This document shows positions 53,378-62,637 of a DNA stretch of 64,000 nucleotides, one piece after another; the first letter of the stretch is position 1, and each line of letters starts with the position of its first letter. Origin of the DNA: Anaerolineae bacterium (GTDB taxonomy: Bacteria; Chloroflexota; Anaerolineae; Aggregatilineales; UBA2796); NCBI GenBank assembly GCA_019637615.1, contig JAHBVJ010000015.1, positions 62,001 to 126,000 on the forward strand. Reading direction: 5' to 3'. The notes below the pieces were generated by a model. That model had not been told where the DNA came from. It did no database searches and saw nothing but the letters and a program-made list of their open reading frames with translations. The translations under genes and the position numbers were made by a program.

Positions 53378-53975
53378 CCTGAACTAATCGGATCAGGGCT
53401 AATAACAGGGTTATCAGGGAAAAACAGGGTTAACGAACTATGCCACTTATTGAGTGCTGCGTAAACGGTGCATCGTTGGTGAATTTTCAGACGTCAGGAA
53501 AAGCAGACGTATGGTTGGGAACGCGGGCGATCTTCGGTATTTGGTCGCCAATAAGGTATAGGGAGCGTTAGATGCTGAGATTTTCAGCAGGATAAATAGT
53601 ATAGCAGAACTTGCTTGCGGAAGTCAAGAGGCAAATGTTAGAGAATTGTAAATAAGTTCTATAGAGGTTATCAATCAAGACCGATGGTCGATTTTGTTCT
53701 AGAAACGTACAGCGAACAGGCAAAAAGAATCCGCGTGATTGACGACTGATACTCGCACTCCTTAAAGCCCCACTCCCGCAGGTGAGGGGCGTTGAGGAGG
53801 GAAGCGTAAGTCTTGATCAGGACTCCGCACACGAGAGCGCTTGGGTAGCGCTCCCGGTTGAGAAAACATGCATAGGCAATGGAGGGCGAAGGGTTGGCGT
53901 AGAACCCAGCTAGTCGGCTGCTACGCTGCGGCTACACAGTCGCCAACAACGTCAAGCGCAGAGAAGGCTTGAACC
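53378..53975. other. Gene-free region with repeats
   Basis: It contains further CCCTGATAACCCTGTT-type repeats (to about 53435), an AT-richer patch near 53580-53700, the REP-like element at 53768-53809, and a hairpin GAGCGCT-N5-AGCGCTC (53835-53853). No convincing gene or RNA was recognised. Confidence 0.5.
53768..53809 (+). repeat. REP-like repeat matching 26296-26336 inverted
   Basis: About 38 of 41 bases match the reverse complement of the second hairpin at 26.3 kb, including CTCCCGCAGG and TTGAGGAGGGAAGCGTA. Confidence 0.7.
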
Positions 53976-55163
53976 TTAGGCGCTCTCAAGCGCCAAGACC
54001 GCCGCCCGCATCCGATCCAGCGCTTCGACCAGCACTGAACGCGGGCACCCGAAATTGACGCGCACGAAACCCTCATAGCCCGTGCCGAAGTCACCGCCGT
54101 AATTCAAGGCGACCTTGGCGTGCTTCAGGAAAAAGGCTTGCGGATGCGCCTCCGGCACTTGCAGCGCACGGCAGTCCAGCCACGCCAGATACGTCCCTTC
54201 GGGATTTGTGACCTTGATCTGCGGCAATGTCGTGGTGATCGTCTCGACCAAATAGTCACGGTTGCCGCGCAGATACGCCAGCAGCGCTTCTAGCCAACCG
54301 CTGTTATCCGTGTAGGCAGCCAGACCACCCGTATAGCTGATGGGGCCGGGGTGCGAGAGGAACATCGCTGTCACCTTATTGAACTTGTCCAGCATGTCCT
54401 TATTGGGGATCACCGCAAAGCCAAAGCCTAGCCCCGGAATGTTGAAGGTCTTGCTTGGTGCGGACAGCGTGATCGTGCGTTGGGCGATTTCGGGAGAGAT
54501 CGACGCCAACGGAATGTGCTGGCGATCCAGCAGCAGATCGCCGTGAATCTCATCGGAGCATACGTATAGATCATGCTTCAGACAAAGTTCCGCGAGGCGT
54601 TCCAACTCGGCGCGGGTGAAGACACGCCCCACCGGATTATGTGGACTGCACAGCGTCAGCAGTCTGGTACGCGAGTCGATGGCTTTTTCCAGCGCGTCAA
54701 AATCGATCTCGTAGTGCAGCACGCCGTTCACTTCTTGGGTCGGCATCGGCACCTCGCGCAGCTCCCGATCCGACACACGCGCGGCGGCGAGAAACGGCGG
54801 ATACACAGGCACCAGCGTCACCACGTTATCGCCCGGATCGGTGTAGGCACGCACGGAAGCCGTCAACCCGCTGACCAGATTCGGCAGGTAGTGAATGTCG
54901 TCGGGGTTGACCTGCCAGTTCTGCTGCTTGGCAAGCCAAGTCTGGATCGCGCTACGGAGCAGCGGACTGCCCATCGCGTAGCCGAAAATGCCTTCATCCA
55001 CGCGATCACGCAGCGCCTGAATCACGCTCTCTGGCGAGCGGAAGTCCATATCCGCCACCCACAGCGGCAGCACATCGTCCGGCAGCGGATCCATCCCGAT
55101 TTGTGTCCATTTGGCGCTATCGGTGTGACGGCGGTTGATCACCGTATCAAAATCGAAAGACAT
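53976..55163 (-). CDS. patB: PatB/MalY-type PLP aminotransferase (putative cystathionine beta-lyase)
   Basis: A 395-residue fold-type I PLP enzyme. Hallmarks are WVADMDFRSPE at the N-terminus, CSPHNPVGRVF, CSDEIHGDLL, and the PLP-Lys in SAPSKTFNIPGLGFGF, followed by the C-terminal FVRVNFGCPRSVL with the carboxylate-binding Arg. This layout is characteristic of MalY/PatB C-S lyases, which cleave cystathionine or cysteine conjugates. The start ATG at 55163 fits the family. No cysteine-pathway genes are adjacent. Confidence 0.92.
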   Translation of the reverse strand: MSFDFDTVINRRHTDSAKWTQIGMDPLPDDVLPLWVADMDFRSPESVIQALRDRVDEGIFGYAMGSPLLRSAIQTWLAKQQNWQVNPDDIHYLPNLVSGLTASVRAYTDPGDNVVTLVPVYPPFLAAARVSDRELREVPMPTQEVNGVLHYEIDFDALEKAIDSRTRLLTLCSPHNPVGRVFTRAELERLAELCLKHDLYVCSDEIHGDLLLDRQHIPLASISPEIAQRTITLSAPSKTFNIPGLGFGFAVIPNKDMLDKFNKVTAMFLSHPGPISYTGGLAAYTDNSGWLEALLAYLRGNRDYLVETITTTLPQIKVTNPEGTYLAWLDCRALQVPEAHPQAFFLKHAKVALNYGGDFGTGYEGFVRVNFGCPRSVLVEALDRMRAAVLALESA

Positions 55164-55332
55164 GAGTAGAGTCCACCTTGAAAGTAACTTGTTCGAGCGG
55201 GGAATTTACGCGCAAGATTGTACTCCGTTTGCCGCCAGTGGGGGGAGGTTGTGCTAACGAGTGGGAGACTTTGCACATCTGTGGTAGCATCACCGCCGCT
55301 ATGAGTTATGTAGGGGTAGGGAGGGTCTTGCT

Positions 55333-55713
55333 GTGGCGGATCGAATCCTGATTGTTGAAGATGATTACCAACTGCGCGAACTGCTCAAGATTGTCTTGAC
55401 CGAAGAAGGTTATGCCGTTGATATGGCACCCGATGGTCAAGAAGCCATGAACTATTTGAACAAGGCCAAAACGGACAAGACGTTGCCAAAGCTGATCTTG
55501 CTCGACCTGAATATGCCGGTGGTGGATGGCTGGAAAGTGGCGGCGTGGCTGAACGCCGACTTGGACTTACGGAATATCCCTTTAGTCGTGACCTCTGCGA
55601 CCAAAGAGCACGGCGAAAAAGCAAAGGCGCTGTACGCGGATGCTTATCTGGTCAAGCCGTTCTCGACCGATGAAATCCTCGGCATTGTGACACTGCTGTC
55701 CATGCTGGGATAG
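55333..55713 (+). CDS. Single-domain response regulator (CheY-like)
   Basis: A 126-residue receiver with no output domain: acidic E9/D10/D11, phospho-acceptor D58 (ILLDLNMP), a Thr/Ser in VVTSATK, and Lys in YLVKPFS, all intact. The start is GTG 55333. No kinase neighbour. Such proteins act by protein-protein contact or as phosphate shuttles. Confidence 0.92.
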   Translation: MADRILIVEDDYQLRELLKIVLTEEGYAVDMAPDGQEAMNYLNKAKTDKTLPKLILLDLNMPVVDGWKVAAWLNADLDLRNIPLVVTSATKEHGEKAKALYADAYLVKPFSTDEILGIVTLLSMLG

Positions 55714-55717
55714 CGCG

Positions 55718-56155
55718 TCACCTGCTCCCCATCGGAAGCTGATGTGCATAACTGGCTTCAGCTTCCCGATCTAAGGCGGCTTTGGTTCGGCAGAAATGCA
55801 GCGCTTGTTCCAGCGCGGAGAAAACCTGAGTCGCGCTTTGCGTATACTTTTTCAGCTCTTGTTGCACAATCGATGTAGTGACCATCCTGAGCATAGTCTG
55901 GTTGCCCACGACTGCCGTCACGCCGACGCGGGGATGGGTAGGCACGGTAGTCTTGAGCATCACGGTGAAGGCTTCCGGCGACAGGGCGGGATCGACATTG
56001 CTCCAATCATAGATGCAGTAAACACGCTGGTAGGCAGCATTGAGGTAACGCAACCGCTCGGCATTGAAGGCCGCGTAGTCGGAGAGCGTTACTTCGCCTT
56101 CCATGCTGGCGAGCAGCAGCCACGGCGTTTCTAGCCATTCAAACGTAACCTGCAT
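55718..56155 (-). CDS. Hypothetical STAS/SpoIIAA-like protein
   Basis: A 145-residue soluble protein with alternating strands and helices (FEWLETPWLLLASMEGEVTL ... RVYCIYDWSNVD) reminiscent of SpoIIAA-like/STAS folds, but without a clear phosphorylatable-Ser motif. ATG 56155 has GGAGA 8 nt upstream. It is convergent with the response regulator, ending 4 bp beyond it. Function unknown. Confidence 0.65.
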   Translation of the reverse strand: MQVTFEWLETPWLLLASMEGEVTLSDYAAFNAERLRYLNAAYQRVYCIYDWSNVDPALSPEAFTVMLKTTVPTHPRVGVTAVVGNQTMLRMVTTSIVQQELKKYTQSATQVFSALEQALHFCRTKAALDREAEASYAHQLPMGSR

Positions 56156-56318
56156 CGAGGTTGTCTCCTGAGCGTATATGGTGTCGATCAACAGTTGAAG
56201 TCATCATAGTGAAAAATCTGCCCGAATGTTAGTGCATACTGATCTTAGGTGCGTAACAAATGGAGGCAGAACGCCAGCGGGCATGGTGGCGTTACCCAGT
56301 AACCCGCTGGCGCAGTCG

Positions 56319-57812
56319 CTACTCGATCTTGCCGATGATCGCGTCGTTATCGATCTGCGCACGCTGCAACCGTCCGCTGAAATCAACATAGACCGACTTC
56401 CATTCGGTGAAGGTGTCCAGCGCAGTTTGTCCGGCCTCGCGCATTCCGTTGCCCGTGCCGCGTGTGCCACCGAACGGGAACTGAATTTCCGCGCCCGTCG
56501 TGCCGTGATTGATGTACACGATGCCTGTGGTCAGATCGCGGATGGCGCGGAAGGCGGCGTTGACGTTCTCGGTGAAAATGCTGCTGGAGAGGCCATAGGC
56601 CACGTTGTTATTGACTTGAATCGCCTCTTCCAACGAACCGACTTCCACGATGGACAGCACGGGGCCGAAGATTTCTTCCTGCTCGATGCGGCTCCCTGCC
56701 TTGACGTTATCGTACAGCGTCGGTTGGAAGAAGAATCCACGCGGCATCTCCGCCCGCGCGCCGCCGAGCACCGCCCGTGCGCCTTCGCTCGCGCCGATCT
56801 TGACGTAACTTTCGACCTTATCGAGCGCTTTCTGGTTGACGAGCGGCCCCACTTGCACCGATTCATCAATGCCGTAGCCGAGTTTGAGCGCGCGGCCTTT
56901 TTCGACCAGCGCTTCGACCAATTTCGGCTTGATGCCCTTCTGTACGATCAAGCGGCTGGTGGCGGTACAGCGCTGCCCCGTCGTGCCGAACGCACTCCAT
57001 GTGATGGCTTGCGTCGCCAACTCCAGATTCGCGTCGTCCATCACGAGGATGGCATTTTTGCCGCCCATCTCCAGCGACACTTTCTTGCCGAGCGCTGCCG
57101 CCTGTGCATAGACGTTCAAGCCGGTGGCTGTGCTGCCCGTGAACGAGATCACGCGTACCGCCGGATGCTTGATCAAGGCCGCGCCGACTTCGCCCGCGCC
57201 GAGCACGAGATTGAGCACGCCGGGGGGCAGTCCAGCATCGGTAAAGACTTGCACGAAGGCCGCGCTGACGGCGGGCGTGTCTTCGCTTGGCTTCCACACC
57301 ACCGCGTTCCCCGCGATCAGTGCGGGCAGCATCTTCCAGCTTGGCACGGCAATCGGGAAATTCCACGGCGTGACCAGCGCCACCACGCCCGCCGAATCGC
57401 GCAGCGCCATCCCGAACTTATTGGGCATCTCGACGGGGGCGGTGTAGCCGAGCAAGCGCCGCCCTTCGCCGCCCATGTAGAAGGCCATATCGATGGCTTC
57501 CTGCACATCACCGCGCGCCTCCGCGATCACTTTGCCCATTTCTTGCGTCATGAGCTGCGCCAGCGCTTCTTTGCGCTCTTGCAGTACCTGCGCCACGCGG
57601 AACAGAATCTCGCCACGACGCGGTGCGGGCGTCAGCCGCCAGCCCTGATAGGCTTGTTTCGCGGCTTCCACCGCCGCGTTGACATCCGCCGCTGTGCTCT
57701 TGGTGATCGGGGCGATCACTTCTTCCGTGGCGGGGTTGATGCTGTTGAAGGTGTCGCCGGAACTGGCTTCGACCCATTTTCCGCTGATGTAATTACGCAC
57801 GAGTTCAGTCAT
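56319..57812 (-). CDS. Aldehyde dehydrogenase (NAD(P)-dependent)
   Basis: A 497-residue ALDH-superfamily enzyme. The cofactor segment WNFPIAVPSWKMLPALIAGNAV and FTGSTATG, the catalytic Glu in LEMGGKN, and nucleophile Cys in TTGQRCTATSR are present. The overall pattern resembles alpha-ketoglutarate semialdehyde or related dehydrogenases, but substrate cannot be fixed. ATG 57812 follows GAGGA by 9 nt and is preferred to the ATG two codons earlier. It stands alone. Confidence 0.93.
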   Translation of the reverse strand: MTELVRNYISGKWVEASSGDTFNSINPATEEVIAPITKSTAADVNAAVEAAKQAYQGWRLTPAPRRGEILFRVAQVLQERKEALAQLMTQEMGKVIAEARGDVQEAIDMAFYMGGEGRRLLGYTAPVEMPNKFGMALRDSAGVVALVTPWNFPIAVPSWKMLPALIAGNAVVWKPSEDTPAVSAAFVQVFTDAGLPPGVLNLVLGAGEVGAALIKHPAVRVISFTGSTATGLNVYAQAAALGKKVSLEMGGKNAILVMDDANLELATQAITWSAFGTTGQRCTATSRLIVQKGIKPKLVEALVEKGRALKLGYGIDESVQVGPLVNQKALDKVESYVKIGASEGARAVLGGARAEMPRGFFFQPTLYDNVKAGSRIEQEEIFGPVLSIVEVGSLEEAIQVNNNVAYGLSSSIFTENVNAAFRAIRDLTTGIVYINHGTTGAEIQFPFGGTRGTGNGMREAGQTALDTFTEWKSVYVDFSGRLQRAQIDNDAIIGKIE

Positions 57813-57985
57813 AACCATTTTTCCTCATGAATCGTCTGATCCTGCTTGCCACCAGTTTACCGCACCGCCGACGAATCTCCCGCGCAATCGACTATTTCTC
57901 TGCGTCGCCTGTAACATTTCGCGCGCTTGCGTGAATATATACCAGTGGAATGATCCATGCATCATGAGGGCAAGGCCTTGTCTTT

Positions 57986-58013
57986 ACTTAGCAGTCAGTA
58001 TTTGGCGCTGAGC
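57986..58013 (+). repeat. Heptanucleotide repeat (ACTTAGC family), copy F
   Basis: Units ACTTAGC, AGTCAGT, ATTTGGC, GCTGAGC, ending 7 nt before the sigma-factor start codon at 58021, same direction. Confidence 0.75.
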
Positions 58014-58020
58014 AGTTCCC

Positions 58021-58617
58021 ATGCGTGATAAGCTGCGCCCGACCTCGCCAGCCGACGATCTGCGGCGCTTCGTAGCCGAGCAGCATACGACGCTGATCAG
58101 CACGCTGCGGCTGTTTCTGCTCAAGGCGAACTTGCCCGCCACCGACGATGCCGCCCACGACTTGCTCAACGATGTCGTGCTGGAAGCGTTGCAGCACGCG
58201 GATCGCTTTGATCGGACACGGCAAGCGATGGCGTGGCTACTTGGTATCGCGGCTAACCTGATCCGCCGTCGCCAGCTAGACGCCGCGCGACGCGACTACC
58301 GCGAACCACTGATCCGCGATCTGTACGGCGCACGTCAGCATGAACTTAGTGACGACGAATTGTTCGACAAGCTCGCCCTACCCGCACAGCCTTCTGAGCC
58401 GGATCAACCCGATTCGCCGCTGCCGCTGATCAAGAGTCTGTCCACTGCTGATCAGCAAGTACTCACGCTTGCCATTTTGCACGACATGGACGGCGCGGCG
58501 CTGGCGAAGGCGCTCAACGTCGCGCCGGGAACTGCCCGCGTGCGCCTTCATCGTGCGATCCAACGTCTGCGCAGCATCTGGCAGGCTAGCCAGCAGGAAA
58601 GCAGCCATGAACACTAA
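58021..58617 (+). CDS. ECF-type RNA polymerase sigma factor
   Basis: A 198-residue sigma-70-family protein. Region 2 (about 20-90) includes DAAHDLLNDVVLEALQH and AMAWLLGIAANLIRRR; region 4 (about 135-190) includes STADQQVLTLAILHDMDGAALAKALNVAPGTARVRLHRA. It overlaps the downstream membrane WD40 gene by 11 bp, the usual arrangement of an ECF sigma factor with its regulator. No good Shine-Dalgarno is visible; the heptanucleotide array sits immediately upstream. Confidence 0.88.
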   Translation: MRDKLRPTSPADDLRRFVAEQHTTLISTLRLFLLKANLPATDDAAHDLLNDVVLEALQHADRFDRTRQAMAWLLGIAANLIRRRQLDAARRDYREPLIRDLYGARQHELSDDELFDKLALPAQPSEPDQPDSPLPLIKSLSTADQQVLTLAILHDMDGAALAKALNVAPGTARVRLHRAIQRLRSIWQASQQESSHEH

Positions 58618-60970
58618 TCACAAACCGCGCGCCAAGGCGCAGCGCCAGTACGAACGCACCCTCTATGCCTACAGCAGTGCGCTGGAGCGCGGTGATTTCG
58701 CAACCGTAGGCGAGATTCTTGCCCAAGCCAGCGTCGATCCTGTGCTGGAACGCCTGATCCTCGATCTGAACGCGGCCTATCGTGCTGAACTTACTGTGGA
58801 GGCGATGTCGCTCGATGCCACCGAAACAGATCGCACCCCCACCACCGAGAAGGAGACGCTTATGCTGAATTCCGATGTGTTACGACAGCCCCACCAACAG
58901 CGTTCTGCTGTGGTTGCCTTATTGATCACCCTTGCCGCCATCGTTGTAGTCATTTTTGGCGTTCTGTGGGCAAATCCAACGCCGCTGCTGTTCCTGACAG
59001 CCGTTACGCCCACCCTTGCCCCGACCGCCACGCCGACCCGTATGCCCGCGCCGTCTACTGCTGGCGATCAAAATACGGTACCCATCACCGCTGCTAACGT
59101 CAGTAAACTTGCGCTCAACCGGATACTTGGACGCGGCTATTTTAGCGGTGGGTTCGCGTGGGCTGGCTCGACGCTGGCGGTCAGTTCGCCGTTGGGCATA
59201 TTTCTATTTAACACGGACGATCTTGCCGCTCCTCCACGTCCGCTGGCTTACGCAGTCAACCAGCTCGGCTTCAGCGCGGACGGTAAGACACTAATCACGG
59301 CGACGATGAATACAGGGAACAATGAGATCACGGGCACCATCGCGCGTTGGGATGTCGCCACACTCCGGCAGCTTGACGAAACTACTATCAAGTTGGGCAC
59401 GGATGGCGCATGGTTCGCGGATTTCGTGGCTGATAACACGCTGCTCCCTTATGAGATCGATGGTAAGCTGCGCTTTTATAACGTGCTGACCGACGAGATC
59501 GATATTGAATTGAACAGTGCTGCGCCACTTCGCATTACGGGCATCGCGTTCAGTCCCGATGGCAGCTATGTCGCCGCTGGTACGGTTGATAACCGCCTTC
59601 ACATCTGGGAAGTTGCCAACCCTGACCGTGAGAAATTCATTTTGTCAGACGCCAAGGAACAGATTTACAGCCTGACCTTCACGCCCGACAGCCAGAGCCT
59701 GCTCACGGCGGATAATCGCACGGGCATCTTGCGCCAGTGGAACCTGAAAACGGGCAAGCAGATCAGTCTGGCGACAGTCGGCGGCAGCGTCTTTGACCTC
59801 AAATTCTCTCCGACGGGCAAGCAGTACGCCTCCGCCAATCAGGATGGCACCATCACGATCTACAATGCCGAGACTAATATCCCGTTCATCAAGCTGACAG
59901 GGCATCCATCCACCTCCACTGAAGGCAGGGCAGTGGCGCGGCTGGCGTTCAACGACGATGGCACACAGTTAGCCTCCGTTGGCGACAATGGTTTGATCAA
60001 GGTGTGGGATATGCGCGGTGGGCAGGAGATCGCCCAACTAGACAGCCAATCCGTCTGTCCCGACCAGATCGCCTACAGCGCCGATGGGCAGCGCCTCCTC
60101 GCGTTGTGCGAGGACTCGGTGCAAGTTTGGGATGTCGCCAAGTCCAGTCTGCTGTTGACGGCGCGTACCGAATTGGCAGGCATTAACAGCGCGAGTCTCA
60201 GTGCCGATGGCAAGTTCCTCGCGTTCGAAGAAAATCGCGGCGTGCTGCAAGTCTGGGACATCGACGCGAATAAGCGCACGCTGATCCACGAGATTCTGCG
60301 CGAGGCAACTTCGACGGTGACGAGCGGCGGCGGGACGTTCACCTCGCGGTTAGCCTTCAGCAGCGATGGAAAATGGCTGGCCTTTGCCCATGCCTTTGAC
60401 TCGCTAGTCTGGGTGCTCGATCTCACTGATGGCACGGAACAATCGATTAAGGGGCATACACAGGCGATCTATGCGCTGCGCTTCAGCCCCGATGGGCGCA
60501 CCTTATTCTCAACGAGCGCCGACGGCAGTTCACTGGCATGGGATGTCACGACGCAAACGTTAGGGGCGCTGCGAGAGGGCGCGGCATCCCCGATCACGGC
60601 GGCGCAGTTCAGCCCTGACAGCAAGCTGATCGCCGTGACGCACGAAGACGGCACGCTCGAACTACTGGATGCTCAAACGCTCACCACGCAGACGACGCTG
60701 CGCCAGCCGTCCACAAACAAGGATGACCACTTCTACAGCAGTCTCGCGTTCACGCCCGATAGCAAGCTGCTCGCCAGCTTCGTGATCCCGATCAAGAGCA
60801 CAGGCGATGCGGAAGCGATCATCGTCTGGGATGTCGGCACGGCAAAACAAGTGGCGGCGATCAAACTGCCTATCGCCTACCCGCGCAGCATGGCAATTAC
60901 GCCGGACGGGAAGCAGCTTGCGGTTAGCGCTGGAGGAGTGATTTTATTCTATACGGTAGGGAATGAGTGA
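58607..60970 (+). CDS. Membrane-anchored WD40-repeat protein, putative anti-sigma regulator
   Basis: A 787-residue protein. The cytoplasmic N-terminus (1-98) is helical and has no obvious zinc motif. A single transmembrane helix (100-121) is followed by a Thr-Pro linker (135-150), then WD40-type repeats through the C-terminus (for example FSPDGSYVAAGTVDNRLHIWE, FSPDGRTLFSTSADGSSLAWD), probably one or two beta-propellers outside the membrane. ATG 58607 has AGGA 8 nt upstream and overlaps the sigma gene. Sequestering the sigma factor through the N-terminus is inferred from gene order. Confidence 0.82.
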   Translation: MNTNHKPRAKAQRQYERTLYAYSSALERGDFATVGEILAQASVDPVLERLILDLNAAYRAELTVEAMSLDATETDRTPTTEKETLMLNSDVLRQPHQQRSAVVALLITLAAIVVVIFGVLWANPTPLLFLTAVTPTLAPTATPTRMPAPSTAGDQNTVPITAANVSKLALNRILGRGYFSGGFAWAGSTLAVSSPLGIFLFNTDDLAAPPRPLAYAVNQLGFSADGKTLITATMNTGNNEITGTIARWDVATLRQLDETTIKLGTDGAWFADFVADNTLLPYEIDGKLRFYNVLTDEIDIELNSAAPLRITGIAFSPDGSYVAAGTVDNRLHIWEVANPDREKFILSDAKEQIYSLTFTPDSQSLLTADNRTGILRQWNLKTGKQISLATVGGSVFDLKFSPTGKQYASANQDGTITIYNAETNIPFIKLTGHPSTSTEGRAVARLAFNDDGTQLASVGDNGLIKVWDMRGGQEIAQLDSQSVCPDQIAYSADGQRLLALCEDSVQVWDVAKSSLLLTARTELAGINSASLSADGKFLAFEENRGVLQVWDIDANKRTLIHEILREATSTVTSGGGTFTSRLAFSSDGKWLAFAHAFDSLVWVLDLTDGTEQSIKGHTQAIYALRFSPDGRTLFSTSADGSSLAWDVTTQTLGALREGAASPITAAQFSPDSKLIAVTHEDGTLELLDAQTLTTQTTLRQPSTNKDDHFYSSLAFTPDSKLLASFVIPIKSTGDAEAIIVWDVGTAKQVAAIKLPIAYPRSMAITPDGKQLAVSAGGVILFYTVGNE

Positions 60971-60979
60971 CATGTACGT

Positions 60980-61012
60980 GCCGTGTCGTTCCGTTGGGGC
61001 AAACGACACGGC
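60980..61012. terminator. Bidirectional terminator hairpin
   Basis: A perfect 11-bp stem (60980-60990 with 61002-61012, 11-nt loop) lies between convergent genes ending at 60970 and 61040; CCTTCTCATT follows on the plus strand. Confidence 0.6.
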
Positions 61013-61039
61013 CTTCTCATTACGCTCAAGTGATGAACG

Positions 61040-62377
61040 CTAAACCACTTCGGAGATAGCGGCTAACACGGCGGGCAGCAGTTGCTTTTTGCGGCTGACC
61101 ACCCCCGGCGCGTCTAACGTCTCATCATCCAAGCGCGCATACGGTAGGGCGCTGATGATGCGCGGCTGACCTTCAACCACCAAGCGACTGTTGCCCCGCA
61201 CCACATCCGTCACCATCAGCAGCGCCAACCCGAGCTTCTGAGAAGCCGCCAAACTGCCGAGCGCGGATTTAAGGTCATCGAGGCGGGGCGAGATTTCCCC
61301 GAAGCTGGCGACTTCCACTTGCGCAATGCCTGCCTTGATGCCACCCTGATCATAATACTTGAGGTCGGTGTTGATGATCTCGCTGCCCGTGCGCATACCG
61401 AGACCCGCCCCTGCTGCCAGCAGTGCTTGCCCCAACTCCTCGATCCCTGCCTCGCCATCCAGACCTGCCATCTGCCCCAATTGGGTGGCGACAGCACGAT
61501 CCCGTGGCGTCGTGGTGGGCGAACGGAAGACCAACGTATCCGACAGGATGCCGCACAGCAAAATGCCCGCCAGCGATGCCGGGAACGACTTGCTCATATC
61601 CAGCGCGCGTTCCGTCACCAGCGTCGAGCAGCTCCCGACCGGATCGACGTGGAACCGAATCGGCACCGAAGTTGGCACATTGCCCAGGCGGTGATGATCC
61701 AGCACCTCGACTAATTCGGCTTCTTCGAGACCGGACACCGCTTGTGTCAGTTCGTTGTGATCCACCATGACCAGTTTGCGCCGTACCGGAGCCAGAAGCG
61801 CCGATTTCCGGCACAGCCCAACGTACTTGCCGTTCTCATCCAGTACCAAAAATTCGTCCTGATCGGAACGCAGCGCTTGCCCGACCACATCCCGCACGCG
61901 CTCCCCTGCCAGCAGCACCGTGCCAGCCGGATCGACGGCAGACTCGACGGGGCGACTCAGTTCTGTCGCCAGCTTGAGCAGCGAGTCTGAACTAAGCGCC
62001 TCTACGAACTTGCTGAACAAACTCGCGCCGGTCAGCAAGCCTACAGGCGAAGCGTTATCCAGAATGGGCGCGGGGCGGCGGGTGCGGGCGATCAGTTGGC
62101 AGGCTTCCAACAGCGTTTGCCCCTTGCGCAGCGAGGGCACGGCTTCCGCGAGGTCGCCCACATGTGCCCATACGTCAGCGACCAAGGGGGGCGGCTGCAT
62201 CCCGAACTTTTCCAGTGCGAACCGTGTCTGCGCGTTGACTTCGCCCGTGCGTCCAGCCGTGTATGCGCCAGTGCCGGTAGTATTTAAGAGATAGGTATAG
62301 CCCATCGCGGAGGCAATCGCATCCATATCCGGGTTGCGATGACCGATGACTAGTATGGTATCTGAATTTGAGGCCAC
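61040..62377 (-). CDS. ppaC: Family II (Mn-dependent) inorganic pyrophosphatase with CBS domains
   Basis: A 445-residue DHH/DHHA2 phosphoesterase. The metal site is GHRNPDMDAIASA near the N-terminus with DHHRLGN in the centre; a paired CBS-domain segment (about 70-190) is inserted between them, without an evident DRTGG domain. CBS-containing pyrophosphatases are regulated by adenine nucleotides. The closing DHHA2 region runs through LKYYDQGGIKAGIAQVEV. Start is GTG 62377 with AAGGAG 5 nt upstream. It hydrolyses pyrophosphate to phosphate in the cytoplasm, subject to confirmation. Confidence 0.9.
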   Translation of the reverse strand: MASNSDTILVIGHRNPDMDAIASAMGYTYLLNTTGTGAYTAGRTGEVNAQTRFALEKFGMQPPPLVADVWAHVGDLAEAVPSLRKGQTLLEACQLIARTRRPAPILDNASPVGLLTGASLFSKFVEALSSDSLLKLATELSRPVESAVDPAGTVLLAGERVRDVVGQALRSDQDEFLVLDENGKYVGLCRKSALLAPVRRKLVMVDHNELTQAVSGLEEAELVEVLDHHRLGNVPTSVPIRFHVDPVGSCSTLVTERALDMSKSFPASLAGILLCGILSDTLVFRSPTTTPRDRAVATQLGQMAGLDGEAGIEELGQALLAAGAGLGMRTGSEIINTDLKYYDQGGIKAGIAQVEVASFGEISPRLDDLKSALGSLAASQKLGLALLMVTDVVRGNSRLVVEGQPRIISALPYARLDDETLDAPGVVSRKKQLLPAVLAAISEVV

Positions 62378-62473
62378 AATGACTCCTTCACTCCGATTGT
62401 AGTATCAGCTCGATTGTGATTTATTGTTCAATAAGCACAGATTAAACACTTATTTCGTCGTACAGGTTTTCCA

Positions 62474-62539
62474 TTGACTCGCACTAATGGGGCGGTAGAC
62501 TCATCCGAGGTCGGACAAATCTCGCTGACCTGACGCCCC
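62474..62539 (+). promoter_or_regulatory. Promoter and/or structured leader of the BMP gene
   Basis: TTGACT (62474-62479) and TAGACT (62496-62501), 16 bp apart, could be the promoter. The same stretch can fold as nested stems: GGGGCG/CGCCCC (62489-62494 with 62534-62539) and AGGTC/GACCT (62508-62512 with 62527-62531). No known riboswitch motif was recognised. Confidence 0.35.
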
Positions 62540-62637
62540 GCCAATTCGCGCCGACCCATATTGTGCCAGAGTTGGGGACTTTTTTGCAGATCAGGTTCTT
62601 GGTTATTCTTGCTTAAGACCGTATGGAGTTCTGCACA

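Noticed and set aside
53820..53960. Possible structured RNA gene
   Set aside because: Contains one good hairpin, but no match to tRNA, tmRNA, RNase P or SRP features that I can recognise.
56226..57830. Plus-strand ORF of 534 codons
   Set aside because: Antisense to the complete aldehyde dehydrogenase. No recognisable domain, and composition is typical of a shadow frame.
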